Shown: positions 1 through 9,818, counted from the stretch's first letter. The stretch: DNA of 64,000 bases from Anaerococcus sp. mt242 (GCF_016798225.1 NZ_JAEUYX010000006.1:17687-81686), one strand, 5' to 3'. Notes: generated by a model from the sequence alone, not told the origin. Numbers and translations are program-made.

Positions 1-1
1 T

Positions 2-178
2 GGTGGTGTGGATAGCAATTTTATAAATCCCAAAACTATGGAATCTACAAAGATTAAGGATGTATTTTTCATAGGAGAATGCCAAGATGTAGCTGGTGAT
101 TGCGGAGGATATAATATTTCCTGGGCAGCCTCCACTGCAAAAGTAGCCAGTGATTATTTAAGGAGCTTAGATGTTTAA
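2..178 (+). CDS. HI0933/BaiN-like flavoprotein, C-terminal fragment
   Basis: The first 58 codons of the window are the end of a gene whose start lies outside it. The peptide has INPKTMES, then FIGECQDVAGDCGGYN and a final SWAASTAK helix. This is the FAD-binding C-terminal signature of the HI0933-like NAD(P)/FAD oxidoreductases (BaiN/YhiN group), whose physiological substrate is mostly unknown. The stop overlaps the ATG of the next gene by 8 bases, so the two are probably co-translated. Family assignment is good; exact function cannot be given. Confidence 0.85.
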   Translation, partial: GGVDSNFINPKTMESTKIKDVFFIGECQDVAGDCGGYNISWAASTAKVASDYLRSLDV

Positions 179-1463
179 AATTAGTAGAGAACTAAATGAA
201 ATGAAATATAATGGAGAGTCAATTAAGCTTGCCATTTTGGGTGCAGGGAAAATGGGAACTAGTCTTATATCCCAACTTGCAAACATTGATGCTATGGAAG
301 TAAAGCTTGTAATTGACCGTACTCCACAAAAAGCAATTGAGGCTTTAAAAAAAGCTGGTGTTGCTGAAGATAAGATAATTTACACCGATGATTATAACGA
401 AGGATACGAAGTTTTAGAAAAGGGATATGTCTGTGTTTCAACAAATTATAGACTTTCTTATAAACTTTTACAAATAAATGCGGTTGTAGATTGTACAGGA
501 AATCCATCTTTTGGAGCTGTTATTGCTAGAAAAACTATCCAATACCACAAACACATGATTTCATTTAATGTGGAGTGTGAAGCTACAGTTGGTCCAGTTT
601 TACACGATATGGCAAAAAAAGCAGGGGTAGTTTATACAGGAATTCTTGGTGATGAACCAGGTGCGATAATTGATCTTTGTGAAAATGCCTTTGGTATGGG
701 ACTTGATGTCCTAGTAGCTGGAAAGGGCAAAAATAATAGACTTGATGAGTATGTAACTCCAGAAAGTGTTAAAACAGAAGCAAAAGAGAAAAATCTTTCT
801 GCAAAAATGTTAACAAGCTTTGTAGATGGAACAAACACTATGATTGAGCTTACAAGTGTATGTAATGCACTAGGATTTTTGCCAGATAAATTTGGTTGCC
901 ACGGTGTAGAATCAAGCCCTCAGACTGCAGTAGAAGACTTTAAATTAAAACAAGATGGTGGTATTCTTGATAATTACAAAGTTGTAGAATTCTCAAAAGG
1001 AATGGCACCAGGAGTATTTATCATTGTAACGAGTGATAAAGAAGATGTTAGAAATTTAATGAAGTTTTTAGGATTTGGAGATGGTCCAAATTACTTGATG
1101 TATAGACCTTACCACCTAACAAGCCTTGAAGCTCCAATTACAATCTTTAAAGCGGTAGTAGAAAATGAAGCAACAATAGCCCCAATTCAAGGACAAGTTG
1201 CAGATACAGTAACAGTTGCTAAAAGAGATATCAAAAAAGGGGAAACCCTTGATGGTATAGGTAGCGAAAAAGTTTATGGTAAGATAACAAGCCACACAAG
1301 ATCCATCCAAGAAGACCTATTGCCAATAGGAATGATAACAGAAAAAACAGTTGCAACTTGCGATATAGCAAAAGATAGTCTAATAGATATGACTATGGTG
1401 GAGGTCGATGATAGAGCAACAATAACGAGACTTAGAAGAAGACAAAATTCAATGAAATTGTAA
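171..1463 (+). CDS. NAD(P)-dependent dehydrogenase with C-terminal SAF domain (COG4091-like)
   Basis: The 430-residue protein has an N-terminal Rossmann fold (LAILGAGKMGTSL, about residues 20-32) and a homoserine-dehydrogenase-like middle part (DCTGNPSFGA; GDEPGAIIDL). The C-terminal SAF domain (VAKRDIKKGETLDGIGSEKVYG, about residues 345-366) resembles those of sugar-acid dehydratases and FlgA. COG4091 proteins are described as predicted homoserine-dehydrogenase-like enzymes, often found near sugar or sugar-acid catabolism genes. The true substrate cannot be read from sequence. The start is supported by AGGAG at 161-165. It follows the flavoprotein with an 8-base overlap and ends at a strong terminator. 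Confidence 0.75.
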   Translation: MFKISRELNEMKYNGESIKLAILGAGKMGTSLISQLANIDAMEVKLVIDRTPQKAIEALKKAGVAEDKIIYTDDYNEGYEVLEKGYVCVSTNYRLSYKLLQINAVVDCTGNPSFGAVIARKTIQYHKHMISFNVECEATVGPVLHDMAKKAGVVYTGILGDEPGAIIDLCENAFGMGLDVLVAGKGKNNRLDEYVTPESVKTEAKEKNLSAKMLTSFVDGTNTMIELTSVCNALGFLPDKFGCHGVESSPQTAVEDFKLKQDGGILDNYKVVEFSKGMAPGVFIIVTSDKEDVRNLMKFLGFGDGPNYLMYRPYHLTSLEAPITIFKAVVENEATIAPIQGQVADTVTVAKRDIKKGETLDGIGSEKVYGKITSHTRSIQEDLLPIGMITEKTVATCDIAKDSLIDMTMVEVDDRATITRLRRRQNSMKL

Positions 1464-1464
1464 T

Positions 1465-1497
1465 AAAAAACGAAATGGGTTCCCCATTTCGTTTTTT
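1465..1497. terminator. Intrinsic terminator, bidirectional
   Basis: A perfect 15-bp inverted repeat (AAAAAACGAAATGGG and its complement, 3-base loop TTC) ends in a T run. It can serve the upstream + strand gene and, because it starts with an A run, also transcripts arriving on the minus strand from the reductase gene. Confidence 0.9.
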
Positions 1498-1571
1498 AAT
1501 TAGTTTCTTATGACAATAAGTAAGTATTATTTTTTATTTATACGGCTAAGTAAATTATTAAAGATTGGTCT

Positions 1572-2747
1572 TTAAGCAAAAATTTCTCCAAGTTTTGTAT
1601 CTTCAAGATTTTTTCCGTTAAAAACAATATCCTTAACATCATTTTGATACTTAATATCGCCCCAAAGGATGCCGCCTACATAGTCATCATTTAATTTGAA
1701 TAATTTATAGATATTTCCATCTTTTTCTTCTCTTATTTCTTCAATACCTTCACTTGAGTTTAGGCCAGCTGAGAATATTTTTGTATCACCTAAGGTAAGT
1801 ACAGAGAATGGTTTTGGTTTTTCATACATTTGACTATCCCCAGCCATATTGTTTCCAGCGATTTTGCCCATTTCTTGACTACTTGTCCAAAGACCTATTG
1901 TAAAATCACCAATTTGTGCACAATCTCCAGCAGCGTAAATATTGTCATACTCTGTTTTTAGTCCATCATCTACCAAAACACCGCGGTCTACTTCAAGGCC
2001 AGAGTTTTTGGCAAGATCTATATTTGAACGGATACCTGCTTGGACCATAATTGCATCTGCTGGAATTTCGGTCCCGTCTGATAGTTTTATTCCTTTGGCT
2101 ATACCATTTTCTTCAATTATTTCTTCTGTAAATTTACCAGTATAGGTTTTGATGCCCATGTCATTTAAAGTTTTTTCTAGTTTTTCTGATAAATCTTTAT
2201 CAAGTTGGCGTGATAGTAAATAGTCAAAACTTTCTATGACTGTTACATCTTTTTCTAAAAGTAGGGCAGAGTAAGCAGCTTCAAGACCTAGGATACCCCC
2301 GCCAATAACAATTACCTTGTTTTTATCAGCTACATAATCCTTAAAGTCCATCAAATCATCAATAGTTCTTATTGCAAATACACCTTTGCTGTCAATATTT
2401 GTAATTGGAGGAACAAATGGTCTAGCTCCTGTTGCTAAAAGAACTTTTCCATATTCGATTTCTTCTCCGTCACAAAGTATAGCAACGTTTTTGTCGGTAT
2501 CGATTTTTTCTACAAAGCATTCTAATCTTTCATCTATTTTTCTTTCGTCATACCAAGGTTGTTTTTTTACAAACAAATCATCTTTATCAAAGTCTTGACT
2601 AATTAGATGAGAAAGTCTTGTTCTCCAATATGTGCTTGATTTTTCGTTTGATACTATCAAAATTGTAGCATCAGCATCTTTTTTTCTGATTTCTTCTGTA
2701 GCAGAAAGGCCGGCTATACCGTTACCTATAATTAAATAATCGTACAT
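1572..2747 (-). CDS. NADH:rubredoxin-type FAD oxidoreductase (NirB N-terminal-like)
   Basis: The 391-residue pyridine-nucleotide disulfide oxidoreductase has an FAD Rossmann motif (IIGNGIAGLSA, residues 6-16), a second NAD(H) motif (VIGGGILGLEAA, about 145-156) and the late FAD motif (YAAGDCAQIG). Length and layout fit clostridial NADH:rubredoxin oxidoreductase and the N-terminal part of NirB. Such enzymes pass electrons from NADH to rubredoxin for oxygen and peroxide scavenging. A rubredoxin gene lies at 30621-30779, which fits but does not prove the pairing. The ATG is preceded by an AGGGGA-type ribosome site. NADH oxidase or CoA-disulfide reductase relatives remain possible, though no redox Cys is seen near the FAD motif. 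Confidence 0.75.
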   Translation of the reverse strand: MYDYLIIGNGIAGLSATEEIRKKDADATILIVSNEKSSTYWRTRLSHLISQDFDKDDLFVKKQPWYDERKIDERLECFVEKIDTDKNVAILCDGEEIEYGKVLLATGARPFVPPITNIDSKGVFAIRTIDDLMDFKDYVADKNKVIVIGGGILGLEAAYSALLLEKDVTVIESFDYLLSRQLDKDLSEKLEKTLNDMGIKTYTGKFTEEIIEENGIAKGIKLSDGTEIPADAIMVQAGIRSNIDLAKNSGLEVDRGVLVDDGLKTEYDNIYAAGDCAQIGDFTIGLWTSSQEMGKIAGNNMAGDSQMYEKPKPFSVLTLGDTKIFSAGLNSSEGIEEIREEKDGNIYKLFKLNDDYVGGILWGDIKYQNDVKDIVFNGKNLEDTKLGEIFA

Positions 2748-2770
2748 AAATATTCCCCTTTTAAAAAATA

Positions 2771-2788
2771 TAATTAATATATTAATTA
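2771..2788. promoter_or_regulatory. 18-bp AT-only palindrome upstream of the rubredoxin-reductase-like gene
   Basis: TAATTAATATATTAATTA reads the same on both strands. It lies in the 95-base gap between the divergent reductase and GNAT genes, about 25 bases before the reductase start. It could be an operator for a redox regulator. With only A and T in an AT-rich genome, chance is a real alternative. Confidence 0.3.
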
Positions 2789-2830
2789 CATACCCTATTT
2801 GTTAAGAAAATATATATGATAATTTAAAGG

Positions 2831-2845
2831 TATAATACTTGTATG
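2831..2845 (+). promoter_or_regulatory. -10 box abutting a start codon (leaderless candidate)
   Basis: A consensus TATAAT (2831-2836) is followed by six bases and then the ATG of the GNAT gene. Transcription would start at or next to the A of ATG. No Shine-Dalgarno sequence lies upstream and no clear -35 box is seen at 17 bases. Confidence 0.5.
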
Positions 2846-3343
2846 AGAAAAGCAAAGTTAAATGATTTAAGAAATATAAATAATATAGTTGATGATGCTA
2901 AAATTGCTCTAAAAGATGATGGGGTGGATCAGTGGCAAAATGGTAGTCCAGATATTATGCTTTTAGGCAGGCAAATATCAAGCGAAAATGCCTTTGTATA
3001 TGAAAATGATGATAAAATTTTAGCCTATGCGTATTTGTCAGAGGACTATGAGCCAACTTATGCAGCAGTTATGAATATTATGAAAGGATCAGATGCCTAC
3101 ACTATCCATACCTTTTGTGTAGATTCAAAAGAAAAAGGCAAGGGCATAGCTAGCAAATTTTTTGATGATATAATTGCTTATGCAAAAGAAAATAATAAAG
3201 ATTCATTACGTATAGACACCCATGAGGATAATTTTAAGATGCGTGGCCTTATTTCAAAGATGGGCTTTAAAGAGCTAGGCCAAATTTATATCAAGGATGC
3301 TGGCATGACAAAACCACGCATAGCCTATGAATTGATATTATGA
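2843..3343 (+). CDS. GNAT family N-acetyltransferase
   Basis: The 166-residue protein has the GNAT acetyl-CoA loop in VDSKEKGKGIASKFFDDII (R/Q-x-x-G-x-A type, about residues 94-112), followed by the typical IDTHEDNFKMRGLISKMGFKELG substrate/CoA region. The substrate is unknown. The ATG has no ribosome site but sits six bases after a TATAAT box, so the mRNA may be leaderless; the next Met is about 40 residues in and would remove conserved sequence. Its TGA overlaps the ATG of the helicase gene (ATGA), implying translational coupling. Confidence 0.85.
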   Translation: MRKAKLNDLRNINNIVDDAKIALKDDGVDQWQNGSPDIMLLGRQISSENAFVYENDDKILAYAYLSEDYEPTYAAVMNIMKGSDAYTIHTFCVDSKEKGKGIASKFFDDIIAYAKENNKDSLRIDTHEDNFKMRGLISKMGFKELGQIYIKDAGMTKPRIAYELIL

Positions 3344-5916
3344 TAAATGAAGGTCAAAAATTAATCATAGAGTTTGGCAAAACTCCCGCTGCTGTAATTG
3401 CAGGACCTGGAACAGGAAAGACCTTTACCATAGTAAAAAAAGTAGTAGATTTGGTAAAAAATCATGGAATTCCTGCCAATAAAATTTTGATTACAACTTT
3501 TACCAAAAAGGCAGCAGCTGAGCTAAATACTAGGATTATTACTGAATTTAACAAAGAAAATATTAATTCTAATCTAAATGACCTTAAAATAGGTAACTTT
3601 CATAGTTTAGCATCTAGCTTTTTAGCTGATTACAAAAAGCTAGATGACAGATTTTTTGACAATAAGGTCATAGAGCCACAAATGGAGGGTTATTTAATCG
3701 AGCGAAATCTTGATAGATTTTATAAAATCGATGGTTTTAGGGAAATTACAAATGGTTATGAAGTTTACACAATTCAAGATATTTTTGCCAAAATTACTAA
3801 CAATCTAATAGACCCACAAGTTTTAAAAAATTCAAAAAATCCTAGGGATAGGCTAAGTTACGAGATTTTTAATACTCATCTAAATATTTTAAAGGAAAAT
3901 CATCTTTTAAACTTCCAGATGATATTAAAAAACTTTTATGACTTGTTAGCTGATCCTATTATCGGCCCACAAATCCGTGATGATATTGATTTTGTAATCA
4001 TAGATGAGTACCAAGATACAAATTTTATCCAGCAGGAAATCGCCTTTGGTCTTTTAAAAAACAAAAATATTATGGTTTTTGGAGATGATGACCAGTCACT
4101 ATATAGATTTAGAGGAGCAGATCCTAAAAATTTATTAGAATTTGATGAGATTTGTAGGCAGAAATTAAATGCTCCTGCCAATTTTTATAAGTTAGATATA
4201 AATTATAGGTCAAACCAAGCCATAATTGATGTTGCTCAAGATTTTATAAAAACAAATGAAAAATCAGATTTATTCACTAAGAATTTAAGGTCTAGTGATA
4301 GCAAGGTTAACCAAAATACAGTTGTTAAGGCTCGTGCAGAAAACTTGGAAAATTTGGTAAAAATAATTAATATCTTAAAAAAGGATTTAAATCTAAATCA
4401 AATAGCTTTTTTATTTCCAACCCTAAATAATACCTATGCCAAAAATTTACAAAAATATTTAGAAAATAATGGGCTAGCAGTTTTAAATAAGGCAAGCACA
4501 AACTTTTTTGAATCCTATGAGATTAAAATTTTGGTCTATATTTTTGCAAAAACTTTTACATCATATCCATCAAACATTGGGTATCAAGAAAATTTGACAA
4601 AAGAAGATCTAGATAAACTTTATTTTAGAAGGTATATAGCGTCATTGTTTGATGACCAATCTTTTAAATCAAACCAAATGGATGACTTTATAAAAGGATT
4701 TCAAAATACAAAAAATATTTCCTTAAGCGAAGTTTTATATAAGTCTTTTAATCTGCCAATTTTAAAGAAAATTTTAGACAAAAATCTTGATAAGCTAGAA
4801 AATCAAAAGACTCAGAATAATATTGCAATCTTTAGCCAAAAACTTAGCGAATATGAAGAGATATTTGATAGGGAAAATCCAAATTATTATATAGAATTTA
4901 TATATGGATATCTTTTTTATCACTATAAAACTAAAGCTATCAAAGAGTTTGAAAATCTTCCCGAAGAAACAGATGCCATAAATTTTATGACTATCCACAA
5001 TGCTAAGGGCTTAGAATTTGATGTGGTTTTTGTCTCAGGGCTTAATGATTATCCAAGAGAGGATAGGAAAACTTTTTTGTCAGCCTATGAAAAAACAAGT
5101 GCAAATTCTGATGGGGGTCTCCGAGATTTTTATAGGAAATATTATACAGCCTTTACCCGTGCCAAAAAACTTTTGGTTCTTTTGGACAACTCTAGGGACA
5201 AAATTATCCAAGACTTTGCAAATACCTTGCCAGATAGTTCGATTTTAAGAACAATTGATTTTAAAAAAGAAGAGACAAAAAAAGAAAAAGTAATTTTTGC
5301 CTATACAACAGATATTGAAGTCTACCACTCTTGTCCTTTAAAATACAAATTTTTAAGAAAACTAAATTTTAAATTGCCCTTAAGCAAATCCTTGGAATTT
5401 GGAACCAATGTCCACAAGTTAAGTGAGTATCTGGCCCAAAATCCTAATACTGATTTAAATAACGACTTTTTTGAAAATTTATTTACAAAAGACCCAGCCT
5501 ACAAAAATCCACTAGAAAACTTTCAAATTAGAAATTTTGATGTAAACTCAACTGAGATAAACTTTAAGGCTGACAGAGATTTTTATATACTCCAAGGTAA
5601 TATAGATATATTGCTAGATGGTAATACGATTTTGGATATCAAAACTGGATCTTATGATCAAAAAATCTTAGAAAAATACCAAAATCAGCTGATTACCTAC
5701 AAATATTTAATGGAATATAACAAGCAAAAAGTAAATCAAATGTATCTTTACTTTGTAAATCAAGATAAATTGCTAGCAGTAAATGAGACAGACTTTAATA
5801 TTGATTTTATAGATAATATTGCAAAAAATATCATAGATGACAATATTTATCAAAAAACATCTGATATTAATGAATGCAAGTACTGTCCTATGAAATATTA
5901 TTGTGATAGATATTGA
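3340..5916 (+). CDS. UvrD-family helicase fused to a PD-(D/E)XK nuclease with Fe-S cysteines
   Basis: The 858-residue protein has SF1A helicase motifs in order: Walker A GPGTGKT (about residues 22-28), Walker B IIDEYQDTN, motif III GDDDQSLYRFRGAD, motif V TIHNAKGLEFDVVF and motif VI YTAFTRAKKLLVL. The last 200 residues are a RecB/AddB/Cas4-type nuclease: a first Cys (YHSCPLKY), His (GTNVHKL), Asp (GNIDILLDG), the D-x-K core (ILDIKTG), the Q-x3-Y motif (YQNQLITYKYL), and three final Cys in CKYCPMKYYC. One Cys before and three after the nuclease is the 4Fe-4S staple of AddB and Cas4. It is much shorter than AddA or RecB. A role in DNA end processing or repair is likely; a defence role is possible. 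It is coupled to the GNAT gene by a 4-base overlap. Confidence 0.88.
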   Translation: MINEGQKLIIEFGKTPAAVIAGPGTGKTFTIVKKVVDLVKNHGIPANKILITTFTKKAAAELNTRIITEFNKENINSNLNDLKIGNFHSLASSFLADYKKLDDRFFDNKVIEPQMEGYLIERNLDRFYKIDGFREITNGYEVYTIQDIFAKITNNLIDPQVLKNSKNPRDRLSYEIFNTHLNILKENHLLNFQMILKNFYDLLADPIIGPQIRDDIDFVIIDEYQDTNFIQQEIAFGLLKNKNIMVFGDDDQSLYRFRGADPKNLLEFDEICRQKLNAPANFYKLDINYRSNQAIIDVAQDFIKTNEKSDLFTKNLRSSDSKVNQNTVVKARAENLENLVKIINILKKDLNLNQIAFLFPTLNNTYAKNLQKYLENNGLAVLNKASTNFFESYEIKILVYIFAKTFTSYPSNIGYQENLTKEDLDKLYFRRYIASLFDDQSFKSNQMDDFIKGFQNTKNISLSEVLYKSFNLPILKKILDKNLDKLENQKTQNNIAIFSQKLSEYEEIFDRENPNYYIEFIYGYLFYHYKTKAIKEFENLPEETDAINFMTIHNAKGLEFDVVFVSGLNDYPREDRKTFLSAYEKTSANSDGGLRDFYRKYYTAFTRAKKLLVLLDNSRDKIIQDFANTLPDSSILRTIDFKKEETKKEKVIFAYTTDIEVYHSCPLKYKFLRKLNFKLPLSKSLEFGTNVHKLSEYLAQNPNTDLNNDFFENLFTKDPAYKNPLENFQIRNFDVNSTEINFKADRDFYILQGNIDILLDGNTILDIKTGSYDQKILEKYQNQLITYKYLMEYNKQKVNQMYLYFVNQDKLLAVNETDFNIDFIDNIAKNIIDDNIYQKTSDINECKYCPMKYYCDRY

Positions 5917-5940
5917 TTAAATTCTACTATGTAATACAAT
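5913..5940 (+). promoter_or_regulatory. Probable sigma-A promoter for padR-rsuA
   Basis: TTGATT (5913-5918), a 16-base spacer and TACAAT (5935-5940) lie just ahead of the padR ribosome site. The -35 box overlaps the last codons of the helicase gene. Confidence 0.5.
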
Positions 5941-5956
5941 ATAGCTAGGTGATATT

Positions 5957-6283
5957 ATGATAGAATCTCAAATGTTAAAGGGCGTCATCGAGGGAGTGAT
6001 CCTTCATATAATAAAAAATAATGAAACCTACGGCTATGAAATAGTAGAAGAGCTTAAACGTAGCGGTTTTTACACGATGACAGAGGGGACAGTCTACCCA
6101 ATTTTAACCAGACTTACAAAAAAAGGTTATATATTAGGTGGTTACAAAAAATCAGAAATCGGCCCAAAAAGAAAATATTATTATATTACAGCTAAGGGTA
6201 GAGAATATTTGACAAATTTTTATGTAAACTACGAGAAGCTTAACCAAGCAGTTTACAAGGTGATAGAAAAGGGGAACAAATGA
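5957..6283 (+). CDS. PadR family transcriptional regulator
   Basis: The 108-residue winged-helix protein shows the PadR signature: MLKGVIEGVILHII at the N-terminus, NETYGYEIVEEL, the recognition helix and wing in TMTEGTVYPILTRLTKKGYI, then GPKRKYYYITAKGREYL. PadR proteins usually repress a nearby transporter or stress gene after binding a small ligand. No transporter is adjacent here, so the target is unknown. The start has AGGTGAT upstream. Its TGA overlaps the next ATG (ATGA). Confidence 0.9.
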   Translation: MIESQMLKGVIEGVILHIIKNNETYGYEIVEELKRSGFYTMTEGTVYPILTRLTKKGYILGGYKKSEIGPKRKYYYITAKGREYLTNFYVNYEKLNQAVYKVIEKGNK

Positions 6284-6978
6284 GAGTAGATAAGATGATA
6301 GGCAATGCAAAGCTAGACACACGACGCAATATCAAAAGAAATGCAAAAAAAGGTGCCCTAGTTATCAATGGAGAAATTGTAAAAGATTCATCTACTCAAG
6401 TTGATCCAAATGTCGATGAAGTTTTCTATATGGGAGAGTTTGTAGAATATTTTGACAATATTTATATAATTATGAACAAACCTGCAGGAGTTTTATCAGC
6501 TACAGTTGACGAAGAAGAAACTGTAGTAGACTTATTAGATGATTTTTATCAAATGCTTGACCTATCAATTGCAGGCAGACTTGATAAGGATACAACTGGA
6601 CTTGTGCTATTATCAACTGATGGCAAATTTGTCCACAAAATTACCAGTCCAAATTCAAATATAGAAAAAACTTATGAAGTAGAAACCAAAGATACAATCG
6701 ATGAGTCTTTTATAGAAGAATTTAAAAATGGTGTAGAAATCAAAGAGGAAGGCTACATAGCCCGTCCTGCAAAACTTGAAATAATAAATGAGAAAAAAGC
6801 AATAGTAAAAGTCACTGAGGGTAAGTTTCATTTAGTAAAAAGACTGTTTTCAAATCTAGGCAATGAAGTGGTAAGTCTAAAACGCATTGCCATTGGAGAT
6901 TTAAAACTTGATCCATTTTTAAATGAGGGAGCTTATAGAGAGCTAAATGAGGATGAGCTTGAGCTCTTACTTGATTAA
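6280..6978 (+). CDS. rsuA: 16S rRNA pseudouridine synthase, RsuA family
   Basis: The 232-residue protein has an N-terminal S4-like RNA-binding domain (MRVDKMIGNA...GALVINGEIVKD) and an RsuA/RluB/E/F catalytic domain. The catalytic Asp lies in AGRLDKDTTGLVLLSTDG (about residues 98-115), preceded by NKPAGVLSA. Length fits RsuA, which makes pseudouridine 516 in 16S rRNA, but other small-subunit paralogues (YtzG type) cannot be excluded. Translation is coupled to padR. Confidence 0.85.
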   Translation: MRVDKMIGNAKLDTRRNIKRNAKKGALVINGEIVKDSSTQVDPNVDEVFYMGEFVEYFDNIYIIMNKPAGVLSATVDEEETVVDLLDDFYQMLDLSIAGRLDKDTTGLVLLSTDGKFVHKITSPNSNIEKTYEVETKDTIDESFIEEFKNGVEIKEEGYIARPAKLEIINEKKAIVKVTEGKFHLVKRLFSNLGNEVVSLKRIAIGDLKLDPFLNEGAYRELNEDELELLLD

Positions 6979-7001
6979 AAGATACATAAAAGGAGGATTA
7001 T

Positions 7002-7598
7002 ATGTATCAAAAATATATAAAAAACATACTGGATTTTTTATTTGCTTTAATACTACTAATCCTTCTTAGTCCTGTATTTTTGATAATTGCAATAATTTCA
7101 AAGATAGAAGAACCAGACGGAACAGTATATTTTAAGCAAGAAAGGGCGGGAGTTTTTAATGAGCCTTTCCTATGCTACAAATTTAGGTCTATGAAAATGA
7201 CTGCTCCAAAAAACGCTTCCACATGGGAGCTTGAAAACCCAGAAGATTTTATAACCCCACTTGGAAAATTTTTAAGAAAAACATCCCTAGATGAACTTCC
7301 ACAATTAATAAATATCCTAAGGGGCGAAATGAGCTTTATAGGTCCAAGACCAGTTATTTTAAAAGAAAAAGAACTTTTAGATCTAAGAGCAGAAAATGGA
7401 GCATACATTGCAAAACCAGGTATTACAGGGCTTTCTCAAATATCTGGAAGAGACAATCTATCTCCGAAATTAAAAGCAGAGACAGATGGTATTTATGCAT
7501 CTGACATTACATTTATCAATGATTTAAAGATATTTTTAAAGACAATTCCAAAAGTTTTATCAAGCGACGGGGTAACCGAAGGCAAACAAAACTTCTAG
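7002..7598 (+). CDS. Small monotopic phosphoglycosyl transferase (PglC-like sugar transferase)
   Basis: The 198-residue protein has one hydrophobic N-terminal re-entrant segment (about residues 7-30) followed by the bacterial sugar transferase domain: YKFRSMKM, the catalytic Asp-Glu pair in TSLDELPQL, FIGPRPV and KPGITGLSQISGRD. This minimal form, like PglC, moves a sugar-1-phosphate from a UDP-sugar to undecaprenyl phosphate and starts glycan or capsule synthesis. AAAGGAGG precedes the ATG. It stands alone, with no other glycosyltransferase or polymerase gene nearby. Confidence 0.9.
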   Translation: MYQKYIKNILDFLFALILLILLSPVFLIIAIISKIEEPDGTVYFKQERAGVFNEPFLCYKFRSMKMTAPKNASTWELENPEDFITPLGKFLRKTSLDELPQLINILRGEMSFIGPRPVILKEKELLDLRAENGAYIAKPGITGLSQISGRDNLSPKLKAETDGIYASDITFINDLKIFLKTIPKVLSSDGVTEGKQNF

Positions 7599-7620
7599 GC
7601 TAAAGTTTTAAGGAAAATAT

Positions 7621-7649
7621 TTGCAATCAATAACAGATTATGATAAAGT
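7621..7649 (+). promoter_or_regulatory. Promoter of glpP-glpK
   Basis: TTGCAA (7621-7626), a 17-base spacer and extended -10 TGA-TAAAGT (7641-7649). An overlapping alternative -10, TATAAT at 7655-7660, has a poorer -35. Transcription would start just ahead of the leader hairpin. Confidence 0.55.
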
Positions 7650-7676
7650 ATGATTATAATAATATAGGTGATGAGG

Positions 7677-7709
7677 ACGAGCCGGATGAAATTTATGGGC
7701 TCGTTTTGT
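7677..7709 (+). promoter_or_regulatory. glpP leader hairpin, probable GlpP-controlled terminator
   Basis: ACGAGCC (7677-7683) pairs with GGCTCGT (7699-7705), followed by TTTGTC. The hairpin is between the promoter and the glpP ribosome site (AGGAGG 7718-7723). GlpP-type antiterminators are known to act on leader terminators of glp genes with glycerol-3-phosphate, so autoregulation is plausible. The T tract is short, so this could be weak. Confidence 0.5.
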
Positions 7710-7727
7710 CTATTATTAGGAGGATTT

Positions 7728-8297
7728 ATGGAAAGCGAAAGTATTTTCGAAGAGCTTTATTCAAATCCTGTCATTATGGCAATAAAAAATAATAAAGATT
7801 TTAACAAATGTATGCAAAGCGATAACAAAATTGTATTTGTTTTGTATGGAAACCTTGAATCTATCCCTACTATTGTTAAAAAACTAAAAGATAATGGCAA
7901 GATTGTAATAGTTCACGAAGATCTTATCGAGGGTCTGTCAAGCTCTACTTATGCAGCAAGCTTTATAAAAAGATATACTGAGGCCGATGGCATTATTTCT
8001 ACCAAACCTGCAAACGTTATTTATGCTAGAAAACTTGGTTTATTTGCAGTTTTAAGATTTTTTGTATTTGATAGCATGAGTTATGAAAATATGAAACAGA
8101 CCATAAAAGATATAAGTTGCGATATCATAGAAATCCTGCCGGGCGTTATGCCAAATATAATAAAAGAGATAAAAAAGCGAACTAATATTCCACTTGTTGC
8201 AGGTGGGCTGATTTCTTCAAAGGAAGAGGTAATGGCTGCACTAAACTCAGGCTCCCTTGCAATCTCATCATCAAATTATAATGTATGGCAAATGTAG
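7728..8297 (+). CDS. glpP: Glycerol uptake operon antiterminator GlpP
   Basis: The 189-residue protein matches the GlpP family: N-terminal NPVIMAIKNNKDFNKC, the VHEDLIEGLSSS loop, DGIISTKPANVIYARKLG, a DIIEILPGVMPNII segment and PLVAGGLISSKEEVMAAL. The fold is a TIM-barrel-like phosphate-binding domain that senses glycerol-3-phosphate and allows read-through of leader terminators. The start at 7728 is chosen because AGGAGG sits five bases upstream; the reading frame extends 20 codons further but without a ribosome site. It is followed at 18 bases by glpK, its expected target. Confidence 0.93.
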   Translation: MESESIFEELYSNPVIMAIKNNKDFNKCMQSDNKIVFVLYGNLESIPTIVKKLKDNGKIVIVHEDLIEGLSSSTYAASFIKRYTEADGIISTKPANVIYARKLGLFAVLRFFVFDSMSYENMKQTIKDISCDIIEILPGVMPNIIKEIKKRTNIPLVAGGLISSKEEVMAALNSGSLAISSSNYNVWQM

Positions 8298-8306
8298 CAA
8301 ATCTAG

Positions 8307-9818
<1,512 letters not shown>

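Noticed and set aside
5018..5248. A 76-codon + strand frame inside the helicase gene
   Set aside because: It lies fully inside a conserved coding region in another frame, without a ribosome site.
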